Positions 25,801-34,425 are shown, counted from the stretch's first letter. The stretch: 64,000 nt of DNA from Paenibacillus ottowii (GCF_006874425.1 NZ_VIJZ01000009.1:168718-232717), one strand, 5' to 3'. Notes: a model not told the origin generated them from the letters alone. Made by a program: numbers and translations.

Positions 25801-26178
25801 TATCGTCAGGTTGTTGCCCAAGATTTTAAGTGGTTCCTTAAGATGAATGGTTCCACCCACCCGGAATACGACCGTCCGATTATCGGAGCTGACCGCTGCT
25901 CGAAGAGATCCGGGGATCATCTGCTCCCCTTTGCCGTAGTCTGCCAGCGTGGTAACTTCGTATACTTCACCTCCGCGTCCGCCGGTAACATATTTACCGC
26001 CACCCTCAGCCCCCGGAAACGCCGGAATATTCGTCGCTGTTTTTTCTACCTTTTCCACTTTTGCCAACTCTGTTCCTACCGCAGTCTCTGCTTGGATCAG
26101 TGGCGGGCACAAGGTCAACAACATTGAACCCACAACCACATTACATAGCACCCTTTTCCATGTACGTTGCTTGCTCAT
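22861..26178 (-). CDS. secreted pectate lyase-pectinesterase fusion enzyme
   Basis: 1105-residue exoenzyme. Residues 1-31 are a Sec signal peptide. About 50-430 form a right-handed beta-helix pectate lyase (PL1 type): FPGAEGGGKYVTGGRGGEVY, MIDHCSFSWSVDEVLSLY, GGIWGGRNSTYHHNLLAHNA, RNPRFP. A calcium-binding TSP3-like loop follows (DSDLDGMPDEWERAHGLDP). Then come an Ig-like module (VEFIIDGKLVGKVENAPYP), a DUF1349/concanavalin-like module and, at 812-1105, a CE8 pectin methylesterase with LQDTL, GSVDFIFGNA and LGRPWRSYAH, all catalytic residues intact. The start at 26178 has GGGGAGG upstream. The enzyme could both demethylate and cleave pectin. It is divergent from an AraC regulator. Confidence 0.92.
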   Translation of the reverse strand: MSKQRTWKRVLCNVVVGSMLLTLCPPLIQAETAVGTELAKVEKVEKTATNIPAFPGAEGGGKYVTGGRGGEVYEVTTLADYGKGEQMIPGSLRAAVSSDNRTVVFRVGGTIHLKEPLKILGNNLTIAGQTAPGDGITVSDYTTGIDADNVILRYLRFRLTDRYSSEDDALGSRYHKNIMIDHCSFSWSVDEVLSLYDNVNTTVQWSIASESMLMTTHQKGRHGYGGIWGGRNSTYHHNLLAHNASRNPRFPTDKKQIDAVEMTNNVIYNWGFFSSYGGGEGSYNVLNNYYKYGPNTYKDVRSQIFVDVGSEKYKTRMFIGGNYMYGNDSVTKDNWQLGTSIGSIIDPSTRLAEPIEVRGEYDNGISPNAYGPYQATDAQTAYAEVLAGSGATLPRRDAVDARIMNDVKNGTGAFINSPREAGWIYDDYSVTTAELTDSDLDGMPDEWERAHGLDPKNADGRNGQQLAGTGEYAHFAKGYTNLEVYLNDLIAKLSNGSEVGNPEVAVQVSDEGGRSLKHNDILEAGRNATITAMAKDQDGIAHVEFIIDGKLVGKVENAPYPIDWNHVTDGTHYIVARVTDRKGNATFSNPVTIHVNTTAPTGSWLSEEVGSEGNDGYIQGNTQVLKEDSNGSSIRLKSAGDIDGQADLFHYAYQKWEGDGELTARVEKITPVDDNAEAGVMIRESLKPGSKMAFMSLAFVKYGKQGILISRDQTDGKTKRASMETFITTPYSVRLVRQGQKLTGWVSTDGVTNWEKVGETVIDFSDHQPLLFGLATDASKQQNDVWNYNTSEFSNVTIRKLTGSGGTSPTSVVVSTYGPADYTSLQAAIDAVPDNSNTRTVIHLKNGTYREKIKVNSSKKNLSIIGEDRDKTIIAFDDTAKTVVDGKELGTSNSYTMRVQSPDFVLENVTVANTEGTGQVQAVALYAEGDRGKYHNVKITGLQDTLLVNRGRQYFKDSYISGSVDFIFGNAPAVFDNSIIHSLRAGYVTAASTEENQPGFVFTQCRLTSEAGLTGKVDLGRPWRSYAHVTFLKTYMDDHIKPGGWNNWGKESNEQTARFGEFDNFGPGAESSGRVRWAKQLMADEANQYTVEAVLSGTDHWDWRL

Positions 26179-26259
26179 ATTCTGTTTCCTCCCCAAGATT
26201 TTCTTTCACATCAGCGCACACTTTTATAAAAGAATGATCCGAGACGTTCAGAAATCACT

Positions 26260-26270
26260 TCACCTCCTTT
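26260..26270 (-). promoter_or_regulatory. perfect anti-SD complement 80 nt upstream of the pectate lyase start
   Basis: AAAGGAGGTGA on the minus strand, separate from the true RBS at the start codon. A GTG five nt later opens only a 15-codon frame. Either an mRNA-stabilising Shine-Dalgarno element or a leader-peptide RBS. Confidence 0.5.
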
Positions 26271-26323
26271 CATCAATCTTTTCTGCTTTTACCGTGGGCA
26301 AGTGTCATATATACTAAGGTTAT

Positions 26324-26339
26324 ATGAATGCGCTTACTT
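26324..26339. promoter_or_regulatory. possible cre site in the pectinase/araC divergent region
   Basis: ATGAATGCGCTTACTT matches the 16-bp cre pattern except at two positions. It would fit carbon-catabolite control of the pectinase or its regulator. Confidence 0.3.
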
Positions 26340-26365
26340 ATCTTAATTGGCAAAGGAAGAAGCAC

Positions 26366-27205
26366 ATGAATGAAATCAAGGAAGACAAATATGTCATCGG
26401 AGAACAACAATTCTCCATTCATCACATCTACCGTACCGGCTTCACTGTTATGCCCAGACCTCATGTTCATGAGAACTATGAGCTGTATTTTTTGCTGCAG
26501 GGCGAACGCATCTACTTTATGAATGGCAAGGTATACACCGCTCGCAAGGGCGATCTGATATTCATCCTCCCTCATGACTTACACTCTACCGCCTGCACGC
26601 AGTTGGAGAAAACTGAACGCATTTTGATTCATTTTTCTCCGACGTTTCTCCCACAGCAGGATCGTGACATTCTGGATTTACCGCCGTATCAGCAATCCGC
26701 GTTGCTTCGCTTACCCGCTAGAGAACAAGTCGAAGTGGAACGGCTGTTCCTGCAAATGAATAGCGAATGTAGAAACAAGCAGCCTCTGCATGACCGTTGT
26801 GTACAGTATTTGCTGCTGGAAATGCTCATCCTCGTGCACCGATCAGAAGCAGCCGAGCGTAGTGACCTTGTTTCCTCTCATCCCATGCATCAGAAAATCA
26901 CAGAAATTTCGTCTTTTATTCAGAATCATTTCAGCGAGCCGTTAACTCTCGAACAAGTGGCCGCCTGCTTTTTTATTAGTCCAGCTTACCTAAGCCGCAT
27001 CTTTCTAAAATTGACTGGCTTTCATTTCAGCGAATACATCCGCGTAGTGAGGGTCAGGGCGGCTCAAACCAGACTTCGAACCACCAAGGACAAAATCCAG
27101 CATATTGCAGAGGATGTCGGCTTCGGTCATGCTTCCCATTTTAATAAAATCTTTAAAAAAATAACCGGGCTCTCCCCTCTGCAATACCGTAAACAGGTTC
27201 GTTAG
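26366..27205 (+). CDS. AraC-family regulator with cupin sensor domain
   Basis: 279-residue activator-type regulator. N-terminal cupin with MPRPHVHENYELYFLLQGER and GDLIFILPHDLHSTA; C-terminal tandem helix-turn-helix (LTLEQVAACFFISPAYLSRI, DVGFGHASHFNKIFKKITGL, SPLQYRKQVR). The start at 26366 has AAAGGAAG 9 nt upstream; the frame opens further upstream (26324) without an RBS. Its position head-to-head with the pectin-degrading enzyme makes that gene the likely target and an oligogalacturonide or similar sugar the likely ligand (inferred). Confidence 0.88.
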   Translation: MNEIKEDKYVIGEQQFSIHHIYRTGFTVMPRPHVHENYELYFLLQGERIYFMNGKVYTARKGDLIFILPHDLHSTACTQLEKTERILIHFSPTFLPQQDRDILDLPPYQQSALLRLPAREQVEVERLFLQMNSECRNKQPLHDRCVQYLLLEMLILVHRSEAAERSDLVSSHPMHQKITEISSFIQNHFSEPLTLEQVAACFFISPAYLSRIFLKLTGFHFSEYIRVVRVRAAQTRLRTTKDKIQHIAEDVGFGHASHFNKIFKKITGLSPLQYRKQVR

Positions 27206-27333
27206 GTATTCAGTGTAAATAATTAGGCGCTGATTTTATACATCCACTCTTGTCTCGTTTTTCCATTTTTATATCTGCTTGCTCTTTCATGGAACTAAAG
27301 ACGAGCCGCCTAGATTAGGTCATTTACACGACA

Positions 27334-27382
27334 AAAAAGCCATACTTCGCTGCCATGTATGCAACGAGGTATGGCCTATTTC
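27334..27382. terminator. terminator between the convergent araC-type gene and aldolase gene
   Basis: Stem GCCATACTTCG/CGAGGTATGGC (one mismatch) with A-run before and T-rich after. Confidence 0.8.
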
Positions 27383-27432
27383 ATCATTCATTTTACCTCT
27401 TCAAGATGATACTGATCGTTTATCCGTGACCT

Positions 27433-28470
27433 CTATTGTAATGCTTTGATATCCTGAAGCAGCATTTCAATATTTTCTTTCTTCGTGGCCCAACTGGTGC
27501 AGAATCGAACAGCAGTATGTGTATTATCAACCTTTTCCCAGAAGGAGTAAGTATATTTTTCGCTCAACGCCTGTAATATACGATCTGATATAATCGGAAA
27601 CTGCTGATTGGTTGTAGAATGATATAGGAAAGAAAAACCTTGCTCGGATAATCCTTTTTGCAGCAACATGGCCATATCTATGGCGTGTTTGGAAATCTCA
27701 AAGTATAAACCGTCCTCAAACAGCGTTTCAAACTGAATGCCCAGTATTCTGCCCTTAGCCAGCAGTCCTCCTTTTTGCTTGATCATATATCTGAAATCTT
27801 TTTTCAAAGCATCATTTAGGATAACGATGGCTTCTCCCATCATAGCTCCAATTTTTGTGCCGCCAATATAAAACACATCGCACAGCTGTGCGATATTTGC
27901 TAAAGATACATCGTTATCCTCTGCAACCAATCCATATCCTAAGCGGGCCCCATCTATAAATAGCGGTAAATCACATTCACGACAGACTCTACTTAACACT
28001 TCTAGCTCGGATCGGCTATAGATCGTTCCATTCTCGGTCGGTTGAGAAATATAGACCATCCCGGGCTGTACACAATGCTCAGGAGCAGCATCACGCCAGT
28101 GAGCGTCGTACAGTTCCTTTACCTGTTCACCCCGGATTTTCCCATCCTCGCTTGGTAATGTTAGTACTTTATGTCCAGTAGCCTCAATTGCTCCGGTCTC
28201 ATGCACACCAATATGTCCAGAAACTGCCGCAATCACGCCTTGATGCGGACGCAAAATCGAAGAAATGACCGTTGTATTGGTCTGTGTACCTCCAACTAAA
28301 AAGTGTACATCCGCATTTTCAGAGTCACATGCCTTTTTAATATAAGCTCTGGCTTTTGCACAATGATCGTCCGTACCATAGCCTGGCGTCTGTTCCTCAT
28401 TCGTCTCCAGTAATCGCTGTAATATACGTTCATGGGCACCTTCGGTATAGTCGCATTCAAATCGTATCAT
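27433..28470 (-). CDS. threonine-aldolase/beta-eliminating-lyase family PLP enzyme
   Basis: 345-residue fold-type I PLP enzyme most like low-specificity L-threonine aldolase (glycine plus acetaldehyde from threonine). Visible landmarks are FLVGGTQTNTTVISSILRPH, VSGHIGVHETGAIEATGHKV, LPLFIDGARLGYGL (PLP-contacting Asp) and DVFYIGGTKIGAMMGEAIVI (Schiff-base Lys). It starts inside the 3' end of the marR gene (14-bp overlap) with GGAGAGG upstream, so the two are translationally linked. The MarR partner suggests inducible expression; the physiological substrate might be another beta-hydroxy amino acid. Confidence 0.85.
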   Translation of the reverse strand: MIRFECDYTEGAHERILQRLLETNEEQTPGYGTDDHCAKARAYIKKACDSENADVHFLVGGTQTNTTVISSILRPHQGVIAAVSGHIGVHETGAIEATGHKVLTLPSEDGKIRGEQVKELYDAHWRDAAPEHCVQPGMVYISQPTENGTIYSRSELEVLSRVCRECDLPLFIDGARLGYGLVAEDNDVSLANIAQLCDVFYIGGTKIGAMMGEAIVILNDALKKDFRYMIKQKGGLLAKGRILGIQFETLFEDGLYFEISKHAIDMAMLLQKGLSEQGFSFLYHSTTNQQFPIISDRILQALSEKYTYSFWEKVDNTHTAVRFCTSWATKKENIEMLLQDIKALQ

Positions 28471-28918
28471 TCTGTATCCTCTCCGAAATATCCAATTTCT
28501 TCTGAATTAACAACATAGAAGCATGTAACTGTTGAATCTCTTCTTCTGAAAGTCCTTGAACTAATCGTAGAATTTGTTCATCAGACCTTTCATTCAATTG
28601 GTTGTAGAACGTTTTTCCTTTGGGTGTCAGACGAATCAGATTTGTTCTATTATCCAACGTTGAATTTTCCTTAACAAGAAAGCCCTCTTTGCAAAATTTA
28701 GCAATGATCCTGCTCATATAGCTGCGATCAATTTTAAGAGATTCGACCAGCGTATTCGCAATACATGGCTCGATCAACCCGATCTCTATAATGACACGTG
28801 CCTCGGTAAAGGAATATCCACTATCCAGCACATGTCTATCTAAAACACCAAGTAAATTCGTATAGAACCGATTAAAACGCCTCATATCCGCTATGATATT
28901 AGCATCTATATTGACCAT
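28457..28918 (-). CDS. MarR-family transcriptional regulator
   Basis: 153-residue winged-helix repressor. DNA-binding part LVESLKIDRSYMSRIIAKFC with wing residues TLDNRTNLIRLTPKGKTFYN. First gene of a two-gene operon with the aldolase-like enzyme. A 10+10-bp perfect inverted repeat covers the -35 of its own promoter, so autorepression is likely. The ligand is unknown. Confidence 0.87.
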   Translation of the reverse strand: MVNIDANIIADMRRFNRFYTNLLGVLDRHVLDSGYSFTEARVIIEIGLIEPCIANTLVESLKIDRSYMSRIIAKFCKEGFLVKENSTLDNRTNLIRLTPKGKTFYNQLNERSDEQILRLVQGLSEEEIQQLHASMLLIQKKLDISERIQNDTI

Positions 28919-28950
28919 AACTCCCCCTATTTAGTGGACTTTTGCAACAA

Positions 28951-28986
28951 TTATAGTAATGATATTTGTTGACTATGTCAACAAAT
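28951..28986 (-). promoter_or_regulatory. marR promoter with palindromic operator
   Basis: Minus strand: -35 TTGACA, 17-bp spacer, -10 TACTAT. The inverted repeat ATTTGTTGAC-tat-GTCAACAAAT (28964-28986) covers the -35 box. Confidence 0.75.
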
Positions 28987-28991
28987 AAAAA

Positions 28992-29026
28992 GATCGTACA
29001 TGAAGACCTTCGCCTCATGTACGATC
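28992..29026 (-). terminator. terminator after the RND pump gene
   Basis: Stem GATCGTACATGA/TCATGTACGATC, followed on the minus strand by TTTTTATTTG. Confidence 0.88.
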
Positions 29027-29071
29027 CATTCTCTAAAAGGAAAATTAAAGCGTATTCTTTTCTGTGTTTAC

Positions 29072-32000
29072 TTACAAGGTCAATGAGCTATCGTTATTTA
29101 TAGACTTTTCCTGCTTCTGCTTCCGTTTTAGCTTCAGATGAGCTACGACCATATACAGTGTCGGAACGACAAACAAGGTTAAAATGGTGGAAAAGATCAA
29201 TCCGAAGATAATAGTCGTTGCCAACGGTTTGAAGAGAATCTCCCCTATTGTGGCAATAGGGATCATACCTACAATCGCAGTTAGCGAAGTAAGCAAGATC
29301 GGGCGGAAACGGGCAGAACATGCCATCAGAATGGCGTCTGTCAGATCAGCTCCTTCACGGCGCGCATCTTCAATAAACTCTATCAGCACAATACCGTTAC
29401 GCACGACGATACCGGCCAGTGAAATGATCCCCATAATACTCATGAATCCAATGGGCATGCCCGAAATAAAGCTTCCAAGAATACCGCCTGCCGCTGCCAG
29501 ATACACAGTGGTCATAATAATGAGCGGTGTGGAGATGGAGTAAAACTGCATCGTGATCAAGAGCAGGATAAGAAAAACAACGATAATGGCTAACTTGCCC
29601 AAATCTTTAAAAATATCAGATTGCGCGGATGTTTCTCCTCCCATCTCCCAAGTGTAGCCTGGTTCAAACTGTGTGTTCGTTAGTTTGCTACGAATGTCAT
29701 TAGTAAGTTCTGTAGCCGTACGCCCATTCGCATTGGCTGAGATCGTGACCGTCCGTTCCAAATCATAGCGATGGATTTGCTGAATGGAAAAGCCCGGTTT
29801 CATCGTGACTAACTGGGATAATGGAATTTGCTCTTTTGCCGCATTGGTTACGCTTAATTGTTGGAACAATACCTCAGGATCATCGTTTGGTTTATTCATG
29901 TAGACATTTATATCCAGCAATTCCTTACCTGTATCAAAATCCGTAACATTGACTCCATCCCCCATTAACAGCAGAGTTCGCGTCAAATTAGAATAGGTAA
30001 CCCGATATTTATCCAACGCTTGTGGATTGACTTGGAAATTCAGATTATAGCTTTGCATCCCCATATTATCGGTCACGTCAATTGCTCCGGGGGTGCCTGC
30101 AACTATTTCTTTGACTTTAGCTGTCATCTTTTGCAGTTTATCAATATCTTCTCCCTTCACTCGGATAGACACCGCACTGCCGACCGGAATACCTAATTGA
30201 GGAACCCGAATGCTGATCAATGCAGATGGATATTTGGCTTGCAGCGTATGGTTCCAATTATCCACTGTTTTCTGGAGATCAAATAGTCCCTCTTTTCCAA
30301 CGACAGCAAGTTGACCGTTGACCGCTCCTCCGGAGCCGTGACCGCCTGCAACATCGCTGTACATTTGAGGCGCTCCTCCACCTGCCGTTGCTGACAGCCG
30401 TTCTGTTTCTGGTTGTTTTTTGACCCACATCCCAATCTCGTTAATAACCCGATTGGTTGCCTGCAACGACGTTCCTTCCGGCATGGTCACGCTGATCGTG
30501 GCATCCGCTTGATCGGATTCGGGAAATAATTGAATGGGAACAAGCGCTAGTAGCCCATAAGCTGCCGTACCCATCATAAGACCGACCAACGCTGTTAAAA
30601 GCGGACGCCGCAGTATTCTTGGCATCCAATTTTTAGAGTACACGTTGGATAGAGACTGGATTTGATGACCCAGAAGCCCAGGCGGCTTAACTGCTTGGTT
30701 ACTCTGTTTCCCTTTACGGCGTTGATCATACCATTGACGGAAAATAGGAATAATCGTTAGCGACATAATCATCGAAGCCAGCATCGTTAACGAGATAACG
30801 GTAGGGATCGGTTTAATAAAGTCTCCGATATTACCCGGCAGGAATAACAGCGGGGCAAATGCTGCAACCGTAGCTAGCGTAGCTGTAATGATCGATAAGG
30901 ATACCTCTTTGGTTCCTTTAATGGCCGCCTCTGTCGCATTTTCCCCAAATTCAGAGCGTCGGCGTTCAATGTTGTCATTGACCACGACAGCATCATCAAC
31001 TAATATCCCCAGCACGATGATGAGCCCGATGACTGAAATTTGATTCAGCGTAGTTCCTGTCATAGGCAAGAAAATAAAGCCGATGGCGATGGAAACAGGA
31101 ATGGCCAACGCCACAAATGCAGAAGTCAGCAAATTCAAGCCTAAAGTACATATCACAATGACCGATAAAATAGCGATCATCATCTCTTTGGTCAGGTTTC
31201 CAAATATTTCGCTCACTCGATCATTTTGGGCGAAAAGCAGCTCAAAATGTACATTTTTCGGCAGACTGCTCGCAAGCTGATTGATTTTAGCTGTGGTTGC
31301 TTTAGATACTGTCGGCACATCTGTCCCTATATCTCCGCTTACACTGATCGAAATAGCAGGCTTCGTATTCACATACGTATAACTAGCTGCTTTTTTAAAA
31401 ACAAGCGAGGCAGTGCCTATATCCTTCAAAAATATCGGGAATCCATCGTCATTGCTTGAAATCTGGACGTTATTTAGAATCGATGGATCAGTTGAAGCAT
31501 TCACCGTCAGCTGGTAAGTACGCTCATTGAAATCCATACTTCCTGTAGGCACTCTGTCATTCTCATCCTTGATCGCTTGAACGACTTGTTCCCAGGAGAT
31601 GTTATATTGTTGCATCCTTTGCGTGTCTAAACTGACTCGTACCTCTTGCTCAGGTATTCCTTGAATATTAACTTGCGAAATACCAGGGACTGTTTTTAAT
31701 TGATCTTTCCATTTGTTCATTAATTCATTTAATGAGTACAAATCCTCAACCTTATCAGAGGTGATCGCATATGAACCAATAAAAGAGCTGGTCATGCTAT
31801 CATTGATTATAGGCTGCATCGCATCGTCTGGAAGCTCGGATTGTGCATCCTGCACCTTTGTACGTAGATCTTCCCATACCTTTGTCGGGTCCGCATCATT
31901 CAAAGCTTCTATGATGATACTGGATTGGCCTTTCGATGAAGTGGAAGAAATCGTTTTGACACCTTGTACAGCTTTAATTTTCTGTTCCATGACTTTAGTA

Positions 32001-32182
32001 ATGGTCTGCTCGACTCTCTCAGGTGAGGCACCCGGATAGACTGTTGTAACACTGGCGGTCATGGGAATAACATCAGGCTGCTCCTGTTTGGGTAACGATG
32101 TAAAATTAAAGAGTCCTAGCAGTATGCACATGCCAAAGAAAATGAGCGTAATTTTTTGTTTTTTAACGATATATTTAATCAT
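29072..32182 (-). CDS. RND-family efflux pump permease
   Basis: 1036-residue inner-membrane RND transporter (HAE1/SwrC-like), proton-driven exporter of drugs or lipopeptides. Topology shows one N-terminal membrane helix (VKKQKITLIFFGMCILLGLF), a large extracytoplasmic loop, helices 2-6, a second loop and helices 8-12. Family motifs are VYPGASPERVEQTITKVMEQ, GLIIVLGILVDDAVVVNDNI (the Asp pair of the proton relay) and MGIISLAGIVVRNGIVLIEF. It overlaps the upstream adaptor gene by 4 bp. In B. subtilis the related SwrC gives surfactin resistance; a role in exporting or resisting the host's own lipopeptides is a tempting inference. Confidence 0.92.
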   Translation of the reverse strand: MIKYIVKKQKITLIFFGMCILLGLFNFTSLPKQEQPDVIPMTASVTTVYPGASPERVEQTITKVMEQKIKAVQGVKTISSTSSKGQSSIIIEALNDADPTKVWEDLRTKVQDAQSELPDDAMQPIINDSMTSSFIGSYAITSDKVEDLYSLNELMNKWKDQLKTVPGISQVNIQGIPEQEVRVSLDTQRMQQYNISWEQVVQAIKDENDRVPTGSMDFNERTYQLTVNASTDPSILNNVQISSNDDGFPIFLKDIGTASLVFKKAASYTYVNTKPAISISVSGDIGTDVPTVSKATTAKINQLASSLPKNVHFELLFAQNDRVSEIFGNLTKEMMIAILSVIVICTLGLNLLTSAFVALAIPVSIAIGFIFLPMTGTTLNQISVIGLIIVLGILVDDAVVVNDNIERRRSEFGENATEAAIKGTKEVSLSIITATLATVAAFAPLLFLPGNIGDFIKPIPTVISLTMLASMIMSLTIIPIFRQWYDQRRKGKQSNQAVKPPGLLGHQIQSLSNVYSKNWMPRILRRPLLTALVGLMMGTAAYGLLALVPIQLFPESDQADATISVTMPEGTSLQATNRVINEIGMWVKKQPETERLSATAGGGAPQMYSDVAGGHGSGGAVNGQLAVVGKEGLFDLQKTVDNWNHTLQAKYPSALISIRVPQLGIPVGSAVSIRVKGEDIDKLQKMTAKVKEIVAGTPGAIDVTDNMGMQSYNLNFQVNPQALDKYRVTYSNLTRTLLLMGDGVNVTDFDTGKELLDINVYMNKPNDDPEVLFQQLSVTNAAKEQIPLSQLVTMKPGFSIQQIHRYDLERTVTISANANGRTATELTNDIRSKLTNTQFEPGYTWEMGGETSAQSDIFKDLGKLAIIVVFLILLLITMQFYSISTPLIIMTTVYLAAAGGILGSFISGMPIGFMSIMGIISLAGIVVRNGIVLIEFIEDARREGADLTDAILMACSARFRPILLTSLTAIVGMIPIATIGEILFKPLATTIIFGLIFSTILTLFVVPTLYMVVAHLKLKRKQKQEKSINNDSSLTL

Positions 32183-33600
32183 TCGGACGACTCCTTCGAT
32201 TTCCCAAGCACATCATTCCCAATTACATCGCCATTAAACAAGGTTCCTGCTCCTTGGGTAACAATTTGATCGCCTGCCTGTAGTCCGGAGAGAACTTCGA
32301 ATTGATTATTCGTCACTTTTCCCACTTTAATCGTGGTTTTAACGGCCTTACCATTTACTGCTTTAAAAATATAAGGGTCACTTCCCGTGCTAATCACGGA
32401 TTCTACAGGCACTAACAGTGCTTCCGATTGATTCACACTTTTAGCTGCGCTGATGACTTGTCCAGGTTTCCAATCCAGTTCAGGGTTGGGCAGGCTGACT
32501 TCCACATTAATACTGCCCGTTTTCGCATTCGTTGATGGGTAGATCTGAGTAACGGTCCCTGTTCTAATTTCATTGTAGAGTGATACATTTACTTTCTGGT
32601 TTTTCTTCCACGATAAGATTTCGCTGTCCGGTACGGGAAGAAGTACCTTTAAGGTCTTGATATTCCCGACGACGAATGCCTCGCTCCCACTGGAGCCCAG
32701 TTGACCGTCAGACACCTTTTTTTCAATGACTACGCCAGCGATCGGGGAAGTTAAAGTAGCCTTTTTAAGTGACAAGGATGACTGTTCATAAGCAGCCAAT
32801 GCATCCTCGTAGGTAGCCTGCGCCTGAGCTTTACTGGCTAGCCCTTGCTGCTTCGTAGCCATAGCGGTCTCCAGCCCTGCTCTGGCCTGCTCTACACCAG
32901 CTGAAGCCTGGGCACGTTGCTCCTGCGAGGCTCCCGCAAGCAAGAGAGACAGCTGCTCTTGTGCGTCACTTAAACTTTTTTGTGCATTCGCTAATTCCAG
33001 CTGTGCATTCTCATTTTCCGACAATGAGGCTGCACCTGCCTGGAACAGGCTTTGCGTCCGTGCGGCATCCGCTTTTTTCTTATTGTAAGCCTTGGTGGCC
33101 GCGGTAACTGCATTTTGTGACTGTGCAATTTCCTGCTTTTTCGCGCCATTATTCAATTCCTGCAATTTCGACTGGGCCGCATCGACCTGGGAATGTGAAC
33201 TATGAATACCTGCCTGTGCCGATTGAACAGAAGCCTCCGCTTGGCTAAGACCGGCTTTTGCCTTTTCCATGGTGGCCTTGGCCCGATCCAGTTGCAGCTG
33301 GTAGGCAGATGTATCTAACTTCGCAAGGACACTCCCTTTTTCTACGGAATCCCCTACCTCAACCATAGTGTTCAATATACGTCCATCCGCTTCAAAGGAA
33401 ACACTAGCTTCATTACTGGCCTGCAATGTTCCTGCCAAATTAAAATCATTGGCCAAAGGTTTCATTACAAGCTTCTCTACTTTTACCGGGTGACTTGCTT
33501 GTGTTACAGAGTTCTCCGTTGCACTGGAGCAACCGGAAGCTACTATAGCTAATGCAATCCCTGTAATCATGATCCTGATTCCTTTTCTCTTCAACTTCAT
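32179..33600 (-). CDS. RND efflux adaptor lipoprotein (membrane-fusion type)
   Basis: 473-residue HlyD/AcrA-like protein anchored by a lipobox (AIVASGC). A biotinyl-lipoyl half (SFEADGRILNTMVEVGDSVE) is followed by a very long alpha-helical hairpin rich in Ala, Gln and Lys (about 100-270). The second lipoyl half (LTSPIAGVVIEKKVSDGQLG) and a beta-barrel ending in VTNNQFEVLSGLQAGDQIVT come next. The start at 33600 has GGAGG 5 nt upstream; 41 extra N-terminal codons of the open frame are not supported. It ends inside the pump gene (ATGA overlap). Confidence 0.9.
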   Translation of the reverse strand: MKLKRKGIRIMITGIALAIVASGCSSATENSVTQASHPVKVEKLVMKPLANDFNLAGTLQASNEASVSFEADGRILNTMVEVGDSVEKGSVLAKLDTSAYQLQLDRAKATMEKAKAGLSQAEASVQSAQAGIHSSHSQVDAAQSKLQELNNGAKKQEIAQSQNAVTAATKAYNKKKADAARTQSLFQAGAASLSENENAQLELANAQKSLSDAQEQLSLLLAGASQEQRAQASAGVEQARAGLETAMATKQQGLASKAQAQATYEDALAAYEQSSLSLKKATLTSPIAGVVIEKKVSDGQLGSSGSEAFVVGNIKTLKVLLPVPDSEILSWKKNQKVNVSLYNEIRTGTVTQIYPSTNAKTGSINVEVSLPNPELDWKPGQVISAAKSVNQSEALLVPVESVISTGSDPYIFKAVNGKAVKTTIKVGKVTNNQFEVLSGLQAGDQIVTQGAGTLFNGDVIGNDVLGKSKESSE

Positions 33601-33700
33601 GTCATCCTCCCTGATTCTCTCTTCTAAAGGTGCTATCAGCAACCCGTGGGTCATGTAGGCTTTTTTCATTTCTTGTTTCATGTTATAACAATGAACACAC

Positions 33701-33737
33701 AAAAAAATCGTACAAAGGGGCAAGCACCTTATGTACG
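33701..33737 (-). terminator. terminator after the NarL-type regulator gene
   Basis: Minus-strand stem TCGTACA/TGTACGA with inner AAGG/CCTT and a run of seven T. It separates the two-component genes from the pump genes. Confidence 0.75.
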
Positions 33738-33774
33738 ACTGGGCAATGAAATCACATATATTCAGTTACAATCT

Positions 33775-34425
33775 TTAAAGCTGTAAAATACCACGTTCCA
33801 GTGAAACGGCAACAGCTTCGGACCTGGAATCAACACCAAGCTTGTTATAAATATTCGTTAAATGCGCTTTGACAGTACGCTCTGAGATCCCCATATCAAA
33901 GGCAATTTCCTTGCTTTTAAAACCATGTGCAACAGACTTTAATATGTGCCTTTCCTTATCAGTAAGAGTTAAGTTGCTTTCGTGCGGCTCTGGCTTGGCT
34001 TCTTTCTTATTCGTTGCAGCGAACACCCTTGATGTGATTTCTGGCTGAAGCAGCGTTTCGCCCCTTAGTGCTGACTCAATCGTGCGAAACAGGTTTTCCC
34101 GACTGGTATCCTTTAGCAAATATCCTTTTGCTCCCAATGAAAGTCCCTTAATCATTAAATCATCTTCGTTATAGGTAGTTAGAATAATGACTGGCGTTTC
34201 ATTTTGTTTTTCTCTGAGGGCTTTCATAGTTTCCAAACCACTCATTTGTGGCATATATAAATCCAGCAATATGACATCCGGTTGAAGTTCTTCGATCAAT
34301 TTAAGAGCTGTTATACCCTCTCCGGCCTCGCCAATAACTTCATAGCTGTCATTGGTCTCTAACACCAGCTTTAACCCTTCTCTTACGACCCAATGATCGT
34401 CGACAATTAAAATCTTGTATTTCAT
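33775..34425 (-). CDS. NarL/LuxR-type response regulator
   Basis: 216 residues. Receiver domain with acidic pair IVDDHW, phosphorylation site ILLDLYMPQMSGLETMKALR (Asp near 54), conserved Thr in VIILTTYNEDD and Lys in GYLLKDTSREN. C-terminal LuxR helix-turn-helix is LTDKERHILKSVAHGFKSKE plus ERTVKAHLTNIYNKLGVDSR. It overlaps its kinase gene by 4 bp and lies directly upstream of the pump operon, which it probably activates. Confidence 0.92.
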   Translation of the reverse strand: MKYKILIVDDHWVVREGLKLVLETNDSYEVIGEAGEGITALKLIEELQPDVILLDLYMPQMSGLETMKALREKQNETPVIILTTYNEDDLMIKGLSLGAKGYLLKDTSRENLFRTIESALRGETLLQPEITSRVFAATNKKEAKPEPHESNLTLTDKERHILKSVAHGFKSKEIAFDMGISERTVKAHLTNIYNKLGVDSRSEAVAVSLERGILQL

